A DNA stretch of 64,000 bases, from the NCBI GenBank assembly GCA_028564705.1, contig JAPXFQ010000396.1, forward strand, positions 1 through 64,000, given 5' to 3'. The notes under the pieces are model-generated. The model searched no databases, was not told the origin of the DNA, and saw only the letters and a program-made list of their open reading frames with translations. This DNA comes from Apricaphanius iberus. Taxonomy: Eukaryota; Chordata; Actinopteri; Cyprinodontiformes; Aphaniidae. This document shows positions 10,343-21,848 of the stretch, in pieces; the stretch's first letter is position 1, and the number at the start of each line of letters is the position of its first letter. The translations under genes were made by a program, and so were the position numbers.

Positions 10343-11451
10343 TATGTCCCAGTTAAGTTAAAATCAATTTAAAATCCTGTTTTACCACTTTGCAATAAAT
10401 TATACAAGTCCAAGGCTGGTGTTGTAGGCAGTCATGTTTTTACCACATGTAAATAATGTGGAAGTCTTTATTTTCTCCAACAGCCAGTACGAATAAAACC
10501 AGTTTAATATAAAAACAGTGTGCAAAACCGGTGTACTCAGACATGTCAAAATAAAAACACGTAGAACAGCAAAGAGAAGCCTCCAAAGGTCAAGGAAAGA
10601 TGCGAAAAACAATGAGAAGAAGGAACCTGTAGGTGGCTTTATAACATTCAAAGGAAAGTTAGTATAAGGAAAACAGAACAAAACACAGGAGGAAATAGCA
10701 CATCTAGATTAGGATTTGGTCATACAGGTAAGGTTTAAATAAGACATTATGTAAGCAGGGTAAACACACTAGGAAAATGTAACTTTTTAAAAAACTTTTT
10801 ATATAACAGTTGTTTGTATAACCTTTTTATGTGGCCTTCTTGATTTTAGAGAGCCAAATTTAATCTTGAACAGTTGTGTGCTTAAATGTTGTTTAATCAA
10901 ATGTTCTAATGGTTCTAACTGTTAAACATGTTTTTTTTTCTGAAGTATTCTGTTAAGAGAAGGGAAGTGGATATTTACAAGATACCAAATTGCAACTGGA
11001 AATCCAATTTCTAATTCTGAAAAAGAAATATCTTAAGAGGACAGAATTAATGGAGATATCAGTTTTTGTTTGTTTTCAATACTGTATAAAAAATATGTAG
11101 GGCGTATTTACTATGCATCAAACATTGCTTGCCAACCACCATCAAACATTAGTTTTGGCTTATGGTATTATTTTCAGTGTTTTTGTTCTAAGCTTTAAAT
11201 GTCAAATGCTATTGAACTCAGACTTTTCAAACCCTCGAATGCATTACAGGTGTTCATCTACAGCATAGTTACAAACACACTGCTGCCTTTTTACTGTTAA
11301 ATGGAGAGATTATGAAAGATCTGTCTTAAAAAAAGTTGTTAAAGGGCCTACATGTTACACCTTTCAAAGTCTGGGATATACATATATGATAAAATGTCAC
11401 CGTTTGTGTTATATAGTATTAATTTGTCCTGAATTTGAAATTGTATCATGG
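10340..11451. other. No gene recognised; unique AT-rich DNA
   Basis: No convincing coding region, RNA gene or repeat ends. A 93-codon minus frame at 10400-10681 is hydrophobic but has no recognisable domain. Confidence 0.3.
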
Positions 11452-12002
11452 ATTTTAGGCTAGGCTGTTGGAGGACATTATTAGGGTCTGTTCCTATTTT
11501 CTCTCCTACTTCTCCCAAACTGCATGATATGCTGTCAGTTCAAGCGCTAACCTGCTTTCTCTTAGTGTCTTCCTACAGTAGGTGCTCCTGACCCGCCCTG
11601 CTTGACGACCCCTGACTAAGATGGTATTGCAGTGACAGAAAGTTCTCCACGTCCTACAACAAACTTCTGCATCAGTTATGTTGTTCTTTCTGTGTCTCTG
11701 TTCTGCATCTCTGTTCTGTATCTCTGTTCTGTATTCTCCAAACCACAGACGGTCTCGGCAGATGATTGCTTGTGCTGAGCCTGGTTCTGCCGAAGGTTTT
11801 TTCCTGTTAAAAGGGATTTTTTCCTTTCCACTGTTGCTTCATGCTTGCTCAGTGTGAAGGATTGCTGAGAATTACACGGCGCAATCTTCTGTGGTTCTCT
11901 ACTTTCTACAATAAACATTGTATTGTAATAACTTCTTGTAAAGTGCCTTGAGATGACATCTGTTGTGAAACGGCGCTATATAAATAAACTGAATTGAATT
12001 GA
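11452..12002 (+). mobile_element. L2 LINE 3' UTR and tail, 5'-truncated
   Basis: Starts TTTTAGGCTAGGCTGTTGGA, matching the 3' UTR of the L2 copy at 991-1465, and ends with GTGCCTTGAGATGACATCTG, then GGCGCTATATAAATAAACTG and AATTGAATTG. No coding part is retained, as expected for strong 5' truncation. A small repeated TCTCTGTTCTGTA block lies at about 11695-11735. The CTTTTTCCTTTCCACTGTTGC stretch agrees with the other copy. No target duplication is obvious. Confidence 0.85.
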
Positions 12003-12941
12003 AATGTATTGTTGGACCGGGAGTAAACGCCTAGTTTCTCTGTAATTCCACCCCTTGTTCCCTCACCATGTGCACTATGCCGCTCTGACTGTTTGAGCAG
12101 AGATTTAACGGAGACCATTTAGAATTTAGACTAAGTCCAAACCACTGCAGCCTAGTCCAGCAAGCAATCTTTCCAGCCCAGTATATAAAAAAGCCGTGGG
12201 TGTTGTTTGCACCCATTTACTCAACATTCTGAGATGCTACAGATTAATTAATTAACCACATAATGCTGTTATAAAATCACATAAGCAGCTTGATAAATGG
12301 CTAACACACATTAGCAGTAGCTACTTAGTTTTCTGTCCAATCCACCAGGTGTATTTGTTGTTGGAAGTGACCCAGCTGCTGTTCTTTAGGGAAGGTAGAA
12401 TAAAGTCCTGTTATCCATGCAGCCAAATGGGCGTTTTCACAGACACATTTTAGAAAGTAAAATTCCAACAAAAAAGTGGTTCCAGCTTCTAAAAAACGGA
12501 GGGTGTGTTTGCAACTCTACCAGAAGTAAGTTGCTCTCTCTGCAGGGGCAGTGCCATGGACTGTAAATAACATTGGACAGACCCTCAATGTCACCCGTAG
12601 GATTCTGAAGAGAAAAAATTAAGCCAACTGGACAGTTCCAAACGCCGCCATCTTCGCCTCGTCACTCTCAAAAACTCCGGCAAAGAGGTGGAGCTGAGGG
12701 TGGGGCTGTGAGGCTGGAGGCGGAGGATTGACGCTCCGAGCTGACATAGCTACAACCTAGTCTGGAGCGAACTGCAGCTAACGTAGGTTTCAGCCAGTTT
12801 CAGCCAGAAGACCGCGGTTGAGAGGCTTTTGCTCCGTTTTTCAACTCGAATCCCTTTAGACCCAGAAACATATCGATTGAGGAATACATATCGATATAAC
12901 AAGACTTGAATGGGTCAGTTTACTAAGGGCTAAAATGGTTG
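12003..12941. other. Left flank of Tc1; repeat-like, no gene
   Basis: 12003-12540 holds nothing I recognise. 12540-12941 (GCCATGGACTGTAAATAACA, GGTGGAGCTGAGGGTGGGGC) resembles fish interspersed repeat DNA, but ends were not found. It is contiguous with 14502-14825 if the Tc1 is removed. Confidence 0.35.
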
Positions 12942-12943
12942 TA

Positions 12944-14501
12944 CAGAAGTGGACAAAATTGTTGGTACCCTTCATTAAATCAAAGAAAAACTCATAAAGG
13001 TCACAGAAATAACTTTAATCTGACAAAAGTAATAATACATAAAAATTATATAAATTTTGACCAATGAAAGTCAGACATTGCTTTTCATCCATACTTCAAC
13101 GGAATTATTTAAAAAATAAAATGCATGAAACAGGCCTGGACAAAAATAATGGTACCCACAACTTAATATTTGGTTGCACAACCTTTTGAGGCAATCACTG
13201 CAATCAAATGATTCCTGCAACTGTCAATGAGACTTCTGCACCTCTCAGCAGGTATTTTGGCCCACTCCTCATGAGCAAACTGTTCTAGTTGTTTCCGGTT
13301 TGAAGGGCGCCTTTTCCAGACAGCACGTTTCAGCTCCTTCCAAAGATGCTCAATAAGATTGAGATCAGGGCTCATAGAAGGCCACTGTTTTCGTCTTAGC
13401 CCTTCTTGGGTGTTTTTAGCTGTGTGTTTTGGGTCATTTTCCTGTTGTAAGACCCGTGACCTGCGACTGAGACCATGCTTTCTGACACTGGCCAGCACAT
13501 TTCTCTCTAGAATCCCCTGATAGTCTTGAGATTTCATTGTACCCTGCACAGATTCAAGACACCCTGTGTCAGATGCAGCAAATCAGCCCCAGAACATAAC
13601 CGACCCCCCCATGTTTCACAGTAGGGACCGTGTTCTTTTCTAGATATGCTTCATTTTTCCGTCTGAACATAGAGCTGATGTGCCTTGGCAAAAAGTTACA
13701 TTTTTGTCTCATCTGTCCACAGGACATTCTCCCAGAAGCTTTGTGGCTCGTCAGCATGTAGTTTGGCATACTCCAGTCTGTTTTTTTTAATGATTTGTCC
13801 TCTGGCTCAAACAGCGAAGGATGTTCCGATCTGACACTGATGTTCCTTGAGCATAAAGTTCAGCTTGGATCTATTTTGAAGTCTTTCTAGGCTCTTTTGT
13901 TACCATTTGGATTATCCGTCTCTTTGATCTGTCGTCAATTTTCCAGGGAGGTTGGCTACAGTCCCATGGATCGTACATTACTGAATGACATGTGCAGCTG
14001 TAGTCACAGAAACATCTAGCTGCTTGGAGATGGTCTTATAGCCTTTACAGTTAACATGCTTGTCTATGATTTTCTTTCTCATCTCCTGAGACAACTCTTT
14101 CCTTTGCTTCCTCTGGTTTATATTGAGTGTGGTACACACCACGTCACCAAACAACACAGTGACTACCTGGAGTCCTATATATAGGCCCACTGAGTGATTA
14201 CAGGATTGTAGACACCTAGGATGCTGATTAGTGGACATACCTTGGATTAACATGTCCCTTTGGTCACATTATTTTCATTCTTTTCTAGGGGTACCATCAT
14301 TTTTGTCCAGGCCTGTTTCATGCATTTATTTTTTAAATAATTCTGTTGAAGCATGGATGAAAAGCAATGTCTGACTTTCATTGGTCAACATTTATATAAT
14401 TTTTATTTATTATTACTTTTGTCAGATTAAAGTTATTTCTGTGACCATTATGAGTTTTTCTTTTATTTAATGAAGGGTACCAACAATTTTGTCCACGTCT
14501 G
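12944..14501 (-). mobile_element. Tc1-like transposon with long IR/DR ends
   Basis: The element lies between TA dinucleotides at 12942-12943 and 14502-14503, the Tc1/mariner target site. Terminal inverted repeats are about 210 bp (12944-13155 and 14290-14501), nearly identical. Each repeat contains an outer GTGGACAAAATTGTTGGTAC and an inner CTGGACAAAAATAATGGTAC motif, the IR/DR arrangement of paired transposase-binding sites known from fish Tc1 elements. The transposase is on the minus strand and disrupted. Length (1558 bp) is close to that expected for this type. Confidence 0.92.
13163..14253 (-). pseudogene. Tc1 transposase, frameshifted
   Basis: Three minus-strand pieces make up the protein. 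13978-14253 holds the N-terminal helix-turn-helix (ELSQEMRKKIIDKHVNCKGY, ISKQLDVSVTT). 13569-13769 holds the core segment with RRKNEAYLEKNTVPTVKHGG. 13163-13549 holds the C-terminal catalytic part, with QQENDPKHTAKNTQ (second catalytic Asp) and SPDLNLIEHLWKELK (catalytic Glu), ending SKGCATKY. Reading changes frame near 13550-13570, and the segment between 13770 and 13977 carries further damage. The enzyme would cut and paste the element at TA sites. It is not functional here. Confidence 0.88.
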
Positions 14502-14824
14502 TATTTCCATTACCATCGGTGGAGGGTGAGGACATGGGCGGGCTTAGCTTAACAACACATCCAGCAAAAAGCAGTCACAAAGTCATGACAACTCTGATCC
14601 TCTCAAAAAAAAAAGACTTTTGACTCACCTCACACTTCAGACATCCATTAGTTCATGCCTCCAGCTGTGTTCCTCACACCAGTACTGATATTAACACCGA
14701 TTAACCAGTCCGACTCTGTAGTCTTGCAGTCTGATCTAGCCGACTCCCGCTCTTGATGCCGCAGCTTCTCAGTCCTGCCAACTTTGCTGCACTGCTGCTA
14801 CCCGATCGGTCGCCTGCTCAAACT
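14502..14824. other. Right flank of Tc1; no gene recognised
   Basis: Continues the sequence interrupted by the Tc1. On the minus strand it passes into dispersed repeat copy B. A GAG/GTGAGT donor-like site is readable on the minus strand at about 14630, but no exon is supported. Confidence 0.3.
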
Positions 14825-15505
14825 CGCGTGTAGAAATAAATAAATCTCCGAATGAAATGCATTCCTCTTGGCAACCTGACAGAAATTCTCCACCCACTGC
14901 TGGCGAAGCTTCAGCCCGTATAAAGCCTTCCTCGAAGCAGAGACTTCTTGGACGGTCTGTTACTGTAATCAATAACACAGCAGGCCGTCTTTGTCCAATA
15001 AGTGCATAATTAACATCCAAAACCGAATAAAAACTGCAGAGGCAACTGTTAGTGGAGTTCAGAAACGTGAAATGGCTGAAGTCTTTACATTAGTCCCAGG
15101 ATGTGAAGACCTTCCTCAAGCAAGCAGAAGGGGAAAGCACCCTACGGAACAAGCTATCAGCTACCGTTACCCACAAGAGTTAGCCTAGACAGACCTGTCA
15201 ATCAAAAGGACACGCCCCTAATTAATCATAACTTCAAGATTAAATTACAAATAAACGGAGTAAGAAAAAAATTCACCCCCTCCGAGTTGTCATGATGGTA
15301 AACCTGAACTATCAAGCCTAAAATGTTTTTTTGACCCAGGCTGTAAACATGTTTACTTTTTGATGTAAAGTTAGCCTTTTTAACATGGGAGTCAATGGGA
15401 AGTTTCTCCTTTTTGGAGCCAGCCCCCAGCAGATGAGGGCTTAACTGCAATTTTTCCTACTTCCTGGTTGGCTTCACATTCTGCAGGTGGAGTTTCTCCT
15501 TTTGA
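14825..15505 (-). repeat. Dispersed repeat, copy B (inverted relative to copy A)
   Basis: Matches 4560-5230 in inverted orientation. Shared landmarks include GACGGTCTGTTACTGTAATC, ATAAAAACTGCAGAGGCAAC, AAAAGGACACGCCCCTAATT and the GGTTGGCTTCACATTCTGCA end. The two copies have diverged by small indels and many substitutions. No gene is evident. The family is not identified. Confidence 0.7.
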
Positions 15506-16099
15506 CAGTGCAGACACCTCTAGCACTTCCATGTTTTCACATAGTGAAAGCAGTCATTTTTCAGGAGAGGGTGGTGCAGCAGCTCAGAGAGCAGGATTAA
15601 GGAGGATTACTAAAACATGTGTGAATTAAGGTTTTTATGAGAAAACTGCACTACCAGTTGAAGGGTCCGAAATTAAAATTTTGAAAAAATATTTTACCGG
15701 CCAGGCATATTTTTTATTGGCCGAAATTCTAAATGATTTTTACACAAATATAATAAAACACATTATTCCATTATATGATATTAAGTTGGAGCCAAATGAA
15801 GGAGTGACAACTTCAACAATAGTTGATAAGTAAAACAGCAGTTCTTTTTTTTTAAAGAAATATTTCAATTTTTGAAAAGGACAAAATACATTTTTTAATT
15901 TTACAGAATTTATTTATTTGACATAACAGTCAATAGCAATAATGTAGCTAAGTTAAATTAAACAGTCCCTCCACTTTTTTGAGAAAACGCTTGGTGAAAA
16001 AAGTTGCAATGTTTTTATTTGTGATTTTCTATTACATTGTCACATAAACCTTACCATAAATAAAATTACTTTAAATGCAGTTTTAACTGATTAAAACAG
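15506..16099. other. No gene recognised; repeat fragment
   Basis: 15530-15660 shares CAGGAGAGGG, then AGCAGGATTAAGGAGGATTACT with 31050-31110 (TTCCAGGAGAGGG, GCAGGATTTAGGAGGATTAC), in the same orientation, marking another old dispersed family. The rest is AT-rich and unrecognised. Confidence 0.4.
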
Positions 16100-16560
16100 T
16101 AAAATTTGACCAGCTCAGATTGGATCGCCACTAAACGAACATCTTTGCTTTTATTTTAGTGCTAAAGTCCAAGACCCACCCTGGGCCCTTTTAGCCCCTC
16201 TAATTAACCTCCTAAATACGCACCTGCTCAGCAGCACTGATGGGAATAGCTGCTCATTAATAAAAAAAATATACACGAGTCTCTGTGTCAGGAGAGAGTA
16301 AGATAAAAAAATTTCTTGCTTCGGTCACAGAGCATTATTAAGTGTCTGTTGTTTTATGACGCTGTAACTTTGGCCAAAAGCAGGACCAGGTGCTCTCTCG
16401 GATCCACTGCTGAAGTTCCCATCACAGAGCCGTAATGAAAGGAAACTAGACTTGAGGTCGGATGAAACAGTTTTTAATCCTAAATAACTCTGAGAACTTA
16501 AAAAGTAATTTAAACTACTGCTTCTTTCAGTCAAATCTTGCGGCTCGCTGCTGCGCCATG
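16100..16560 (-). repeat. Dispersed repeat with coding-like core, copy 1
   Basis: An inverted match to 46390-46850. The minus strand of this copy and the plus strand of the other both read a peptide with SLNYFL/SFNYFL, YLGLKTVS, LKSSFL and CNFSxGS, so the two copies share a reading frame. The flank with CAGTGCTGCTGAGC and GGGCCCA also matches. The conserved frame suggests a decayed exon of a mobile element, but I do not recognise the protein. Confidence 0.6.
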
Positions 16561-17354
16561 TCACTAATTACAGCCGTTTGCTTTCCTCATCGGACATACA
16601 AACCACATACGTGACTTATTTTGGATTCAAACGGTGAAATATTTCCATGACCGGAATGAGGAAACCTACGTATGTTGCAGTTCAAGTTTCAAGTACACTT
16701 GTGTACGTCACATGCAGACAGCAGAGGAGCGTCACAGCAATCCTTTTGTGCCATCGACTCCCATGTAAACTATATATTTGCAATAAGCCTAAATGGTAGC
16801 ATGAATAATTTCTGTTCTATATTCTGTTTGGGTTTTTAAAACTGTGACAGACTTAAATTGTAGTTTTTACTGTTTTTGATCAGTTGACATATTTTCTCCA
16901 TTTTAAATGTTAGGATTTTTGGGGGCTTTGCTCTCTGCACAGTGTAATACATATTTCTAAAAAAAACTGGGTGTATTTGAAAACTGTCATAAAATAATGT
17001 TTATGTATGTGTTAACATTTTTTGGTATGCATGTTTGTGCAGTTGTCCTCCAAAACTTAGTCCTTATGTGAAAGTGAAAACAATTTTATATACATGTTTT
17101 GTGTGTGTTTGTGCTCCTGAGCATGCATGTAAGTTCAAAGTGCTTCACAACTCTTGAGATGATTTGTGTTTACTTTTTCGGAAGATTAGGGTGGGGGGTG
17201 ATCTGTGTGATGATGTTCTTATACACTCTGTTCATACATTCTTATTTTTTTAACAGTGCCTTGCTGTATATGAAAAATCATTCAATATGCCACAAAAATT
17301 CAAAAACTTACCAAGATATTTCCTGTTGAATATTATAACAACATCTAAAAAGCA
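16561..17354. other. No gene recognised
   Basis: AT-rich unique sequence. A 76-codon plus frame at 17099-17329 is hydrophobic and lacks recognisable features. Confidence 0.3.
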
Positions 17355-18498
17355 GATTCAAGTAGGGCTGAACAATTTTGGAAAATAATCTAATTGCGAT
17401 TTTTTTTTCTTGAATATTGCGATTGCGATTTAATTTGCAATTATTTTAATGGGGCTTTTGTCATGCATTTTTTTTATTAATGCAAGCAAAAATATTGTGC
17501 ATTATAAACAGATTTCTTTATACATAATTTATTCTATTCCATAAGATACTTATTTTAAGACAAAGGCAAATATAAACAACTTCATCTACTTTTAATCATC
17601 ACACTTGATGCTCATCGGTGTCGTTCTGCAATCAAGGTTTTCTTCCTTTTGATCCCAGCTGGCAGGTCCCCCGGTGGGGTTATCCGGGAAGAAGGATGCT
17701 TGAAACAACAAGCTCTGATTCTTTTATTCTCCATCGATCTAATGCACTTTCAGACTCTGGTATGGCTCTGCAGTGCGGTTTGATCACAGGTCAGTTGTTG
17801 CAAAATACTCCTAGTGTTTTCGGTGCGGCTGTAACTTTCTGTCGGCATATTTAATGCAGCGCAGGTAAAATGTGGCTAAAGTGTGTTCGTGATATTGAAT
17901 CCTATCTTATTCATCATGCTTATTAAAGCATACCCTTGGCTATAAAACCTGTTATAGCACAAGTTATTTCCGTGTGCCGTTTTTTTATGTTCGTAAAGGA
18001 GCGATTCTTTCAAACAGCTCGGTCAGCGATCCATGTCGTCTGGAAGTTTGTTTACTGGAAATTGAAACACTGGTGGCGGTCAGTTTAGCCATGCAACTCT
18101 CATATATGGTGGTGTGATGTTTTTAGGTGTTGATAAAGGTTCGCAGCGTATCTCTTGAGGCAGCAACAATACCAAGACGGGTTCTGCATAATACCTGGCG
18201 TTGCGCAGCATCAACGTTTTCATAGCAGATATATTTTCTCACAACTGATGTACTGTTCCTCTTTGGTACCAACTATTGTGCAGTGTTGGATTCTGTTATG
18301 CTCTAAAACATTTTATAACAGGTTAAAGTGCAGCGTTTCCTTCTCTCTCTGCATTGTTTGAGCCGTTTGCAAGTCACGTGACTTTACCAGATATATTTAC
18401 GTCAAGTCAAATCGCAGCCCTTTTCGATTACGAAATCGCATTTTATCAAATTGCGATTTAATTGCAAATGCAATTAATCGTTCAGCCCTAGATTCAAG
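17355..18498. mobile_element. Non-autonomous hAT element, copy 1, with 8-bp TSD
   Basis: Element 17363-18490 (1128 bp) begins TAGGGCTGAACAATTTTGGA and ends ATTAATCGTTCAGCCCTA, so the termini are inverted repeats TAGGGCTGAACRATT. It is flanked by identical 8-mers GATTCAAG (17355-17362 and 18491-18498). An 8-bp duplication defines hAT-type insertion. No transposase is encoded. Subterminal blocks rich in GCGATT, with its inverse AATCGC, occur on both sides. A second, opposite-oriented copy is at 49030-51053. Confidence 0.93.
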
Positions 18499-18670
18499 CA
18501 TTTAATCTGAGCATGACAGCAAAGTTCTCACAGATTATCTTCAAAGACGTACGCTAGAGAATAAACAAAAAACAACACTTGAACGGCTAGGTTTGTTTAC
18601 ACAGGTGTCCTGGCTGAAACGAAGCTTATATACCCGACAGATCAGGTTTTCTTTTCTTTCCACCTCAACC

Positions 18671-18880
18671 ATGAGAAGAAGGTACAAAGCAGTTGAAGCC
18701 TTAGAATATTTGCAGCAATGATGAGGAGGATGCTGTGCTAGCTTCATCCACGGAGGAAAGCACTACTGATAATAAAGTGGAAGATGAAATCTATGCTCCG
18801 GGACCTGATTTTGAGGAGGAAGAAGAAGAGGTGGCAGACGATTCAGGTGAGGAGATGGATGATTGGTGTAATTTAGGCTA
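18671..18880 (+). pseudogene. piggyBac-like transposase N-terminus relic
   Basis: The ATG at 18671 opens MRRRYKAVEALEYLQQ, then a stop or frameshift. The next frame reads ASSTEESTTDNKVEDEIYA followed by an acidic run, PGPDFEEEEEEVADDSGEE, ending at a stop near 18880. A basic YxxxEAL start followed by an acidic, Ser-rich region is the pattern at the start of piggyBac-type transposases. No DDD catalytic part is present. The assignment is by pattern only. Confidence 0.45.
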
Positions 18881-20046
18881 ATAATAGCATTTAAGGTAGT
18901 GTTAGTATTTTTTTCTAAATCAAGTCAACATATGCCTTTTAGGTATATTTTAACATACCGACTGGTTTGTTATTGTTAAACATTTTAGTGTTTGCCTTCA
19001 TGCTGTCTGTGTTATTTAAGCTAACAGTAGCAATTTAGGTAACATTAGTACTTTAGCTAATTTTAGCTAACATTGGCATTTTAGCCAATTTTGCATTTTC
19101 ACACGAAATGCACATTTTTCTAGTTATTATTCTGGTTTCCATACATTTTTTTAAATTGAACTACTTCAGTATACTTTGTCCTATTTGTGCAATTCAATTT
19201 TTAGAATATTCAGCTATTTCAGCTCATTTGTGCTATATATCTTTTGCTATTTATACAATTTATACTTTTTAAACATTCAGATTTTTGCTCCCATTGAAAT
19301 TAATGGAAAATCATGAAAATTCCGCCAAAAACGTTGTGCTATTTGCCATTTAACTACTTCAGCATTCTTTCAGCAACAGTCGGCATTCAAACGTTAAATG
19401 GGTCACAAGGGGTGTTTGTCAATGCCAAGGTCCCGCCCCTGTTGCCTAGGAGATACATAATCAGGGGGCGCCAAGGTGTGTTCCAATGTTCATGTGCTAA
19501 TGAGGCATCTGTCCTCTGTTTATTAGCCGTTTAGCTAACTGACCAAGGATACATCAGAGGTGCCTTGATGCCTTCTCTCGGTCAAAAATTTCCCAAAATA
19601 CAGCGCGGTAGGAGCCGGCAGGACCTACTTCAGGGGTAAATTTCAAGTTTCAATGTAAGTTAACTAATTGTAACTGCTGAGCTTATATCTAAAAAATTTT
19701 GTTGAATTTTTTTACTGTTATTTCGTACACGTTTGTTTTAACCAACATATACATAGTTAAAAAAAGTAAAAAGCTCATTATACATTTCCAGTTCCATGGC
19801 TGAAGGAACGTTAATACGATATTATTCCACTACGACGGGCGGGATGGAACAGAGCACGTAAGCTGGCAGCCGCAGTCACGTGAGCAAGTCTGTTCCATTT
19901 AACCGTTTTCTTTTACCAAGGAAGGACAGGGTCCTCATAAGCAAGGCGCGTTGACTTCGAGAAACACCCAAGGCTTTCAGCTATCTTCGAATAAATCGCG
20001 ATTTAAGTTTTACAGGGTGTTTCCTGTGTTTAAATTTGCGTTGGGT
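18881..20046. other. TTTAGCTAA-rich repeat tract and unassigned sequence
   Basis: 18881-19310 is rich in TTTAGCTAACATTGGCATTT-style words, also found at 23880-24480, 25870-26160 and, inverted, 28190-30150. 19310-19560 (GGAAAATCATGAAAATTCCG, TGTTGCCTAGGAGATACA) looks like fish interspersed repeat. 19560-20046 is unassigned. No gene. Confidence 0.5.
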
Positions 20047-20225
20047 TAGCTAATTTGCTTGCCGCCCCAGCCTGATATTGCTCTGCCACCAGTTATATGG
20101 ATGTTATTTTGACTGCAGTTGCAACGTTGCACCACTATGGGGCGCTGTATCAGCAGCGGTGTGCCGGGAAAGCTCAGAAAAAAGAAGATAAAATTGTGTT
20201 CCATAGAGTGTAAAAATTGGGTTTT
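20047..20225 (-). repeat. Partial inverted copy of the 45-kb repeat
   Basis: The minus strand matches 45195-45350 and, less completely, the end of the copy at 37880-37990. Shared words include TTGCCGCCCCAGCCTGATAT, GCAACGTTGC and AAAATTGTNTTCCATAGAGTG. It is the third and shortest copy of the family described at 36895-37995. No coding sequence. Confidence 0.65.
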
Positions 20226-21490
20226 TTCCCGCTAGTGAGTAAGGGGTGACCTTTGACCTTTCCCGAAGTAGCACGGGTCTGAAATTCTGCGGCAAGACTG
20301 CAGCCCATGCCTTGATGAGATTTTCAGATCCCTGGCTCAAAACATTGGTGAATATTTTCTTTAAAAAAAGGGATCTGGAAGGCTTGGAGGCCTAGTCGGG
20401 GTGCCCAAGGGTTGGGTTGACCTTTGATGTTTCCCGATGCGTGTGCCCGAATTTCAGATCCATGGCTCAAAGCGTTGGTGAATTCTTGAGAAAAAGGGGC
20501 CTGGAAGATGTGGCCGGGCATGGTCCACTTTTGTGGAAGCCCATATTTAAAATACTAAATGTTGACCGTCTCTTTGGCCGCAGTGCGGAGACCTTTGAAG
20601 CTGGGGGCCCCAGATTCGGAGGAGGCAACCCCCCAGAGCCAGTGAACAATGAACCGGATGAAAAAAAAATAATAAAAAACCCTGTACAAAGTTTTCACTC
20701 CCCGATTCAAATCGTGAACGTCAGGTCCTGTCACAATTATGGCCTTTAACACCCTCTGACGTAAGTGGGTGGATTTAGAGCACATCTCCTTCCAAAGGTC
20801 GCACGAGTGTGAAATTTTAGTATGTTGTTAGGGATCCCCAGCCGAACAGGTGACGGTCAGTTTGGTCCCCGTCGGGCCAGCACTTTTCGAACGCCTTATC
20901 GCCCAATCTCGGTTGCATTTAGCCAAGTCTCTTTGGCCACCGTTTCCACAAAAATGGACCAAACTATGTGAAACTTGTCGTGCCGCTCCCACTAAAGGCC
21001 TAGATCATGCTCCCAAAGTCCATTGTACGTAGACCCTTCAGGAGGCTAAGTAACTATACGAAGGACCTGCCGCAGCAGGACAAAAACTTTTGAGCATTAA
21101 GAAGTGTGGCAAGGTACATAGTCAAATTTCAGACTGCCAGGTCAAAGCACAGGTAAATAATTCCCAAAAAGTGACCTGAAAGTTGAGCAAGGGGTGGCCT
21201 CTGACCTTTCCCGAAGTGGCACAGGTCTGAAACACGTTGACAAGACTGTAGCCCATACCCCGATGTGTGTGCCCCAATTTCAGATCCCTGGCTTAAAGCG
21301 TTGCTGAATTATGCCAAAAAAGGGGCTGAATTTGGTGTGCCCTGCCGCCTGCTGTTGTCCAGGGGGTCTGACCTCTAACCTTTCTCGAGGTGGCACGGGT
21401 TTGAAACTCGGCGGCAAGACTGATCCCCATATCCCGATGCATGTACCCGAATTTCAGATCCCTGGCTCAAAGCATTGGTCAGAGTGGATT
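20226..21490 (+). repeat. Diverged repeated unit in two clusters
   Basis: A unit with TGACCTTTGACCTTTCCCGA, CGGCAAGACTG, CCCGATGYRTGTRCCC and TTCAGATCCCTGGCTCAAAG recurs: whole at 20240-20375, partial at 20415-20515, then whole at 21180-21330 and 21365-21490. The spacing within each cluster is about 130-180 bp. 20700-21110 between them (CCCAATCTCGGTTGCATTTA, AAATGGACCAAACTATGTGA) is probably part of the same larger repeat. Short frames here are not conserved. Confidence 0.7.
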
Positions 21491-21755
21491 ACGTGTTCTT
21501 CCTGGCCTCCGGTAGACTGGGGACCGCTGCACTGGGGGTTTGGTGAGCTACAGATACAGCCTAGCTACGGCGGAGGGATCCATGAACAGCAGCAAGCCTC
21601 TCATAAACACCGGATCCACGCCGCCTGGAGAACGTGACCCACTCGGCCAGTTTTGTGCCGTGAAGGTCCAAGCTTCGCCTGCCAAAACACCGACTACATT
21701 TCTGAGTAGCTGTCCATCTGTCTGCGGTTCGTGAAAGTTTATAATACTTGAGCAG

Positions 21756-21838
21756 AGTGGGACGTGGTGCGGGAGCTGCTACCAGGAAACCAGGTGAGGC
21801 TGTTTCAAGGCTGACTTCTAGGCCGAGAGGTGCTTTTA
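21756..21838 (+). pseudogene. Degenerate histone H3-like fragment
   Basis: Upstream of a histone-type 3' stem-loop the sequence GACGTGGTGCGGGAG...GCTACCAGGAAACC resembles codons for the H3 stretch TVALREIRRYQKST, with small deletions. TTTCAAGGCTGACTT resembles DFKTDL, and GGCCGAGAGGTGCTTTTA resembles the RGERA-stop end. No frame is open across it and much of the gene is missing. I judge it a heavily deleted H3 pseudogene. The resemblance is by eye and could be partly chance, but its position just before the stem-loop supports it. Confidence 0.45.
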
Positions 21839-21848
21839 CAGCAACAAC

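Noticed and set aside
9974..10372. Cys/Tyr/Ile-rich frames up to 117 codons
   Set aside because: They translate a TG/TA/CA dinucleotide array; no real coding signal.
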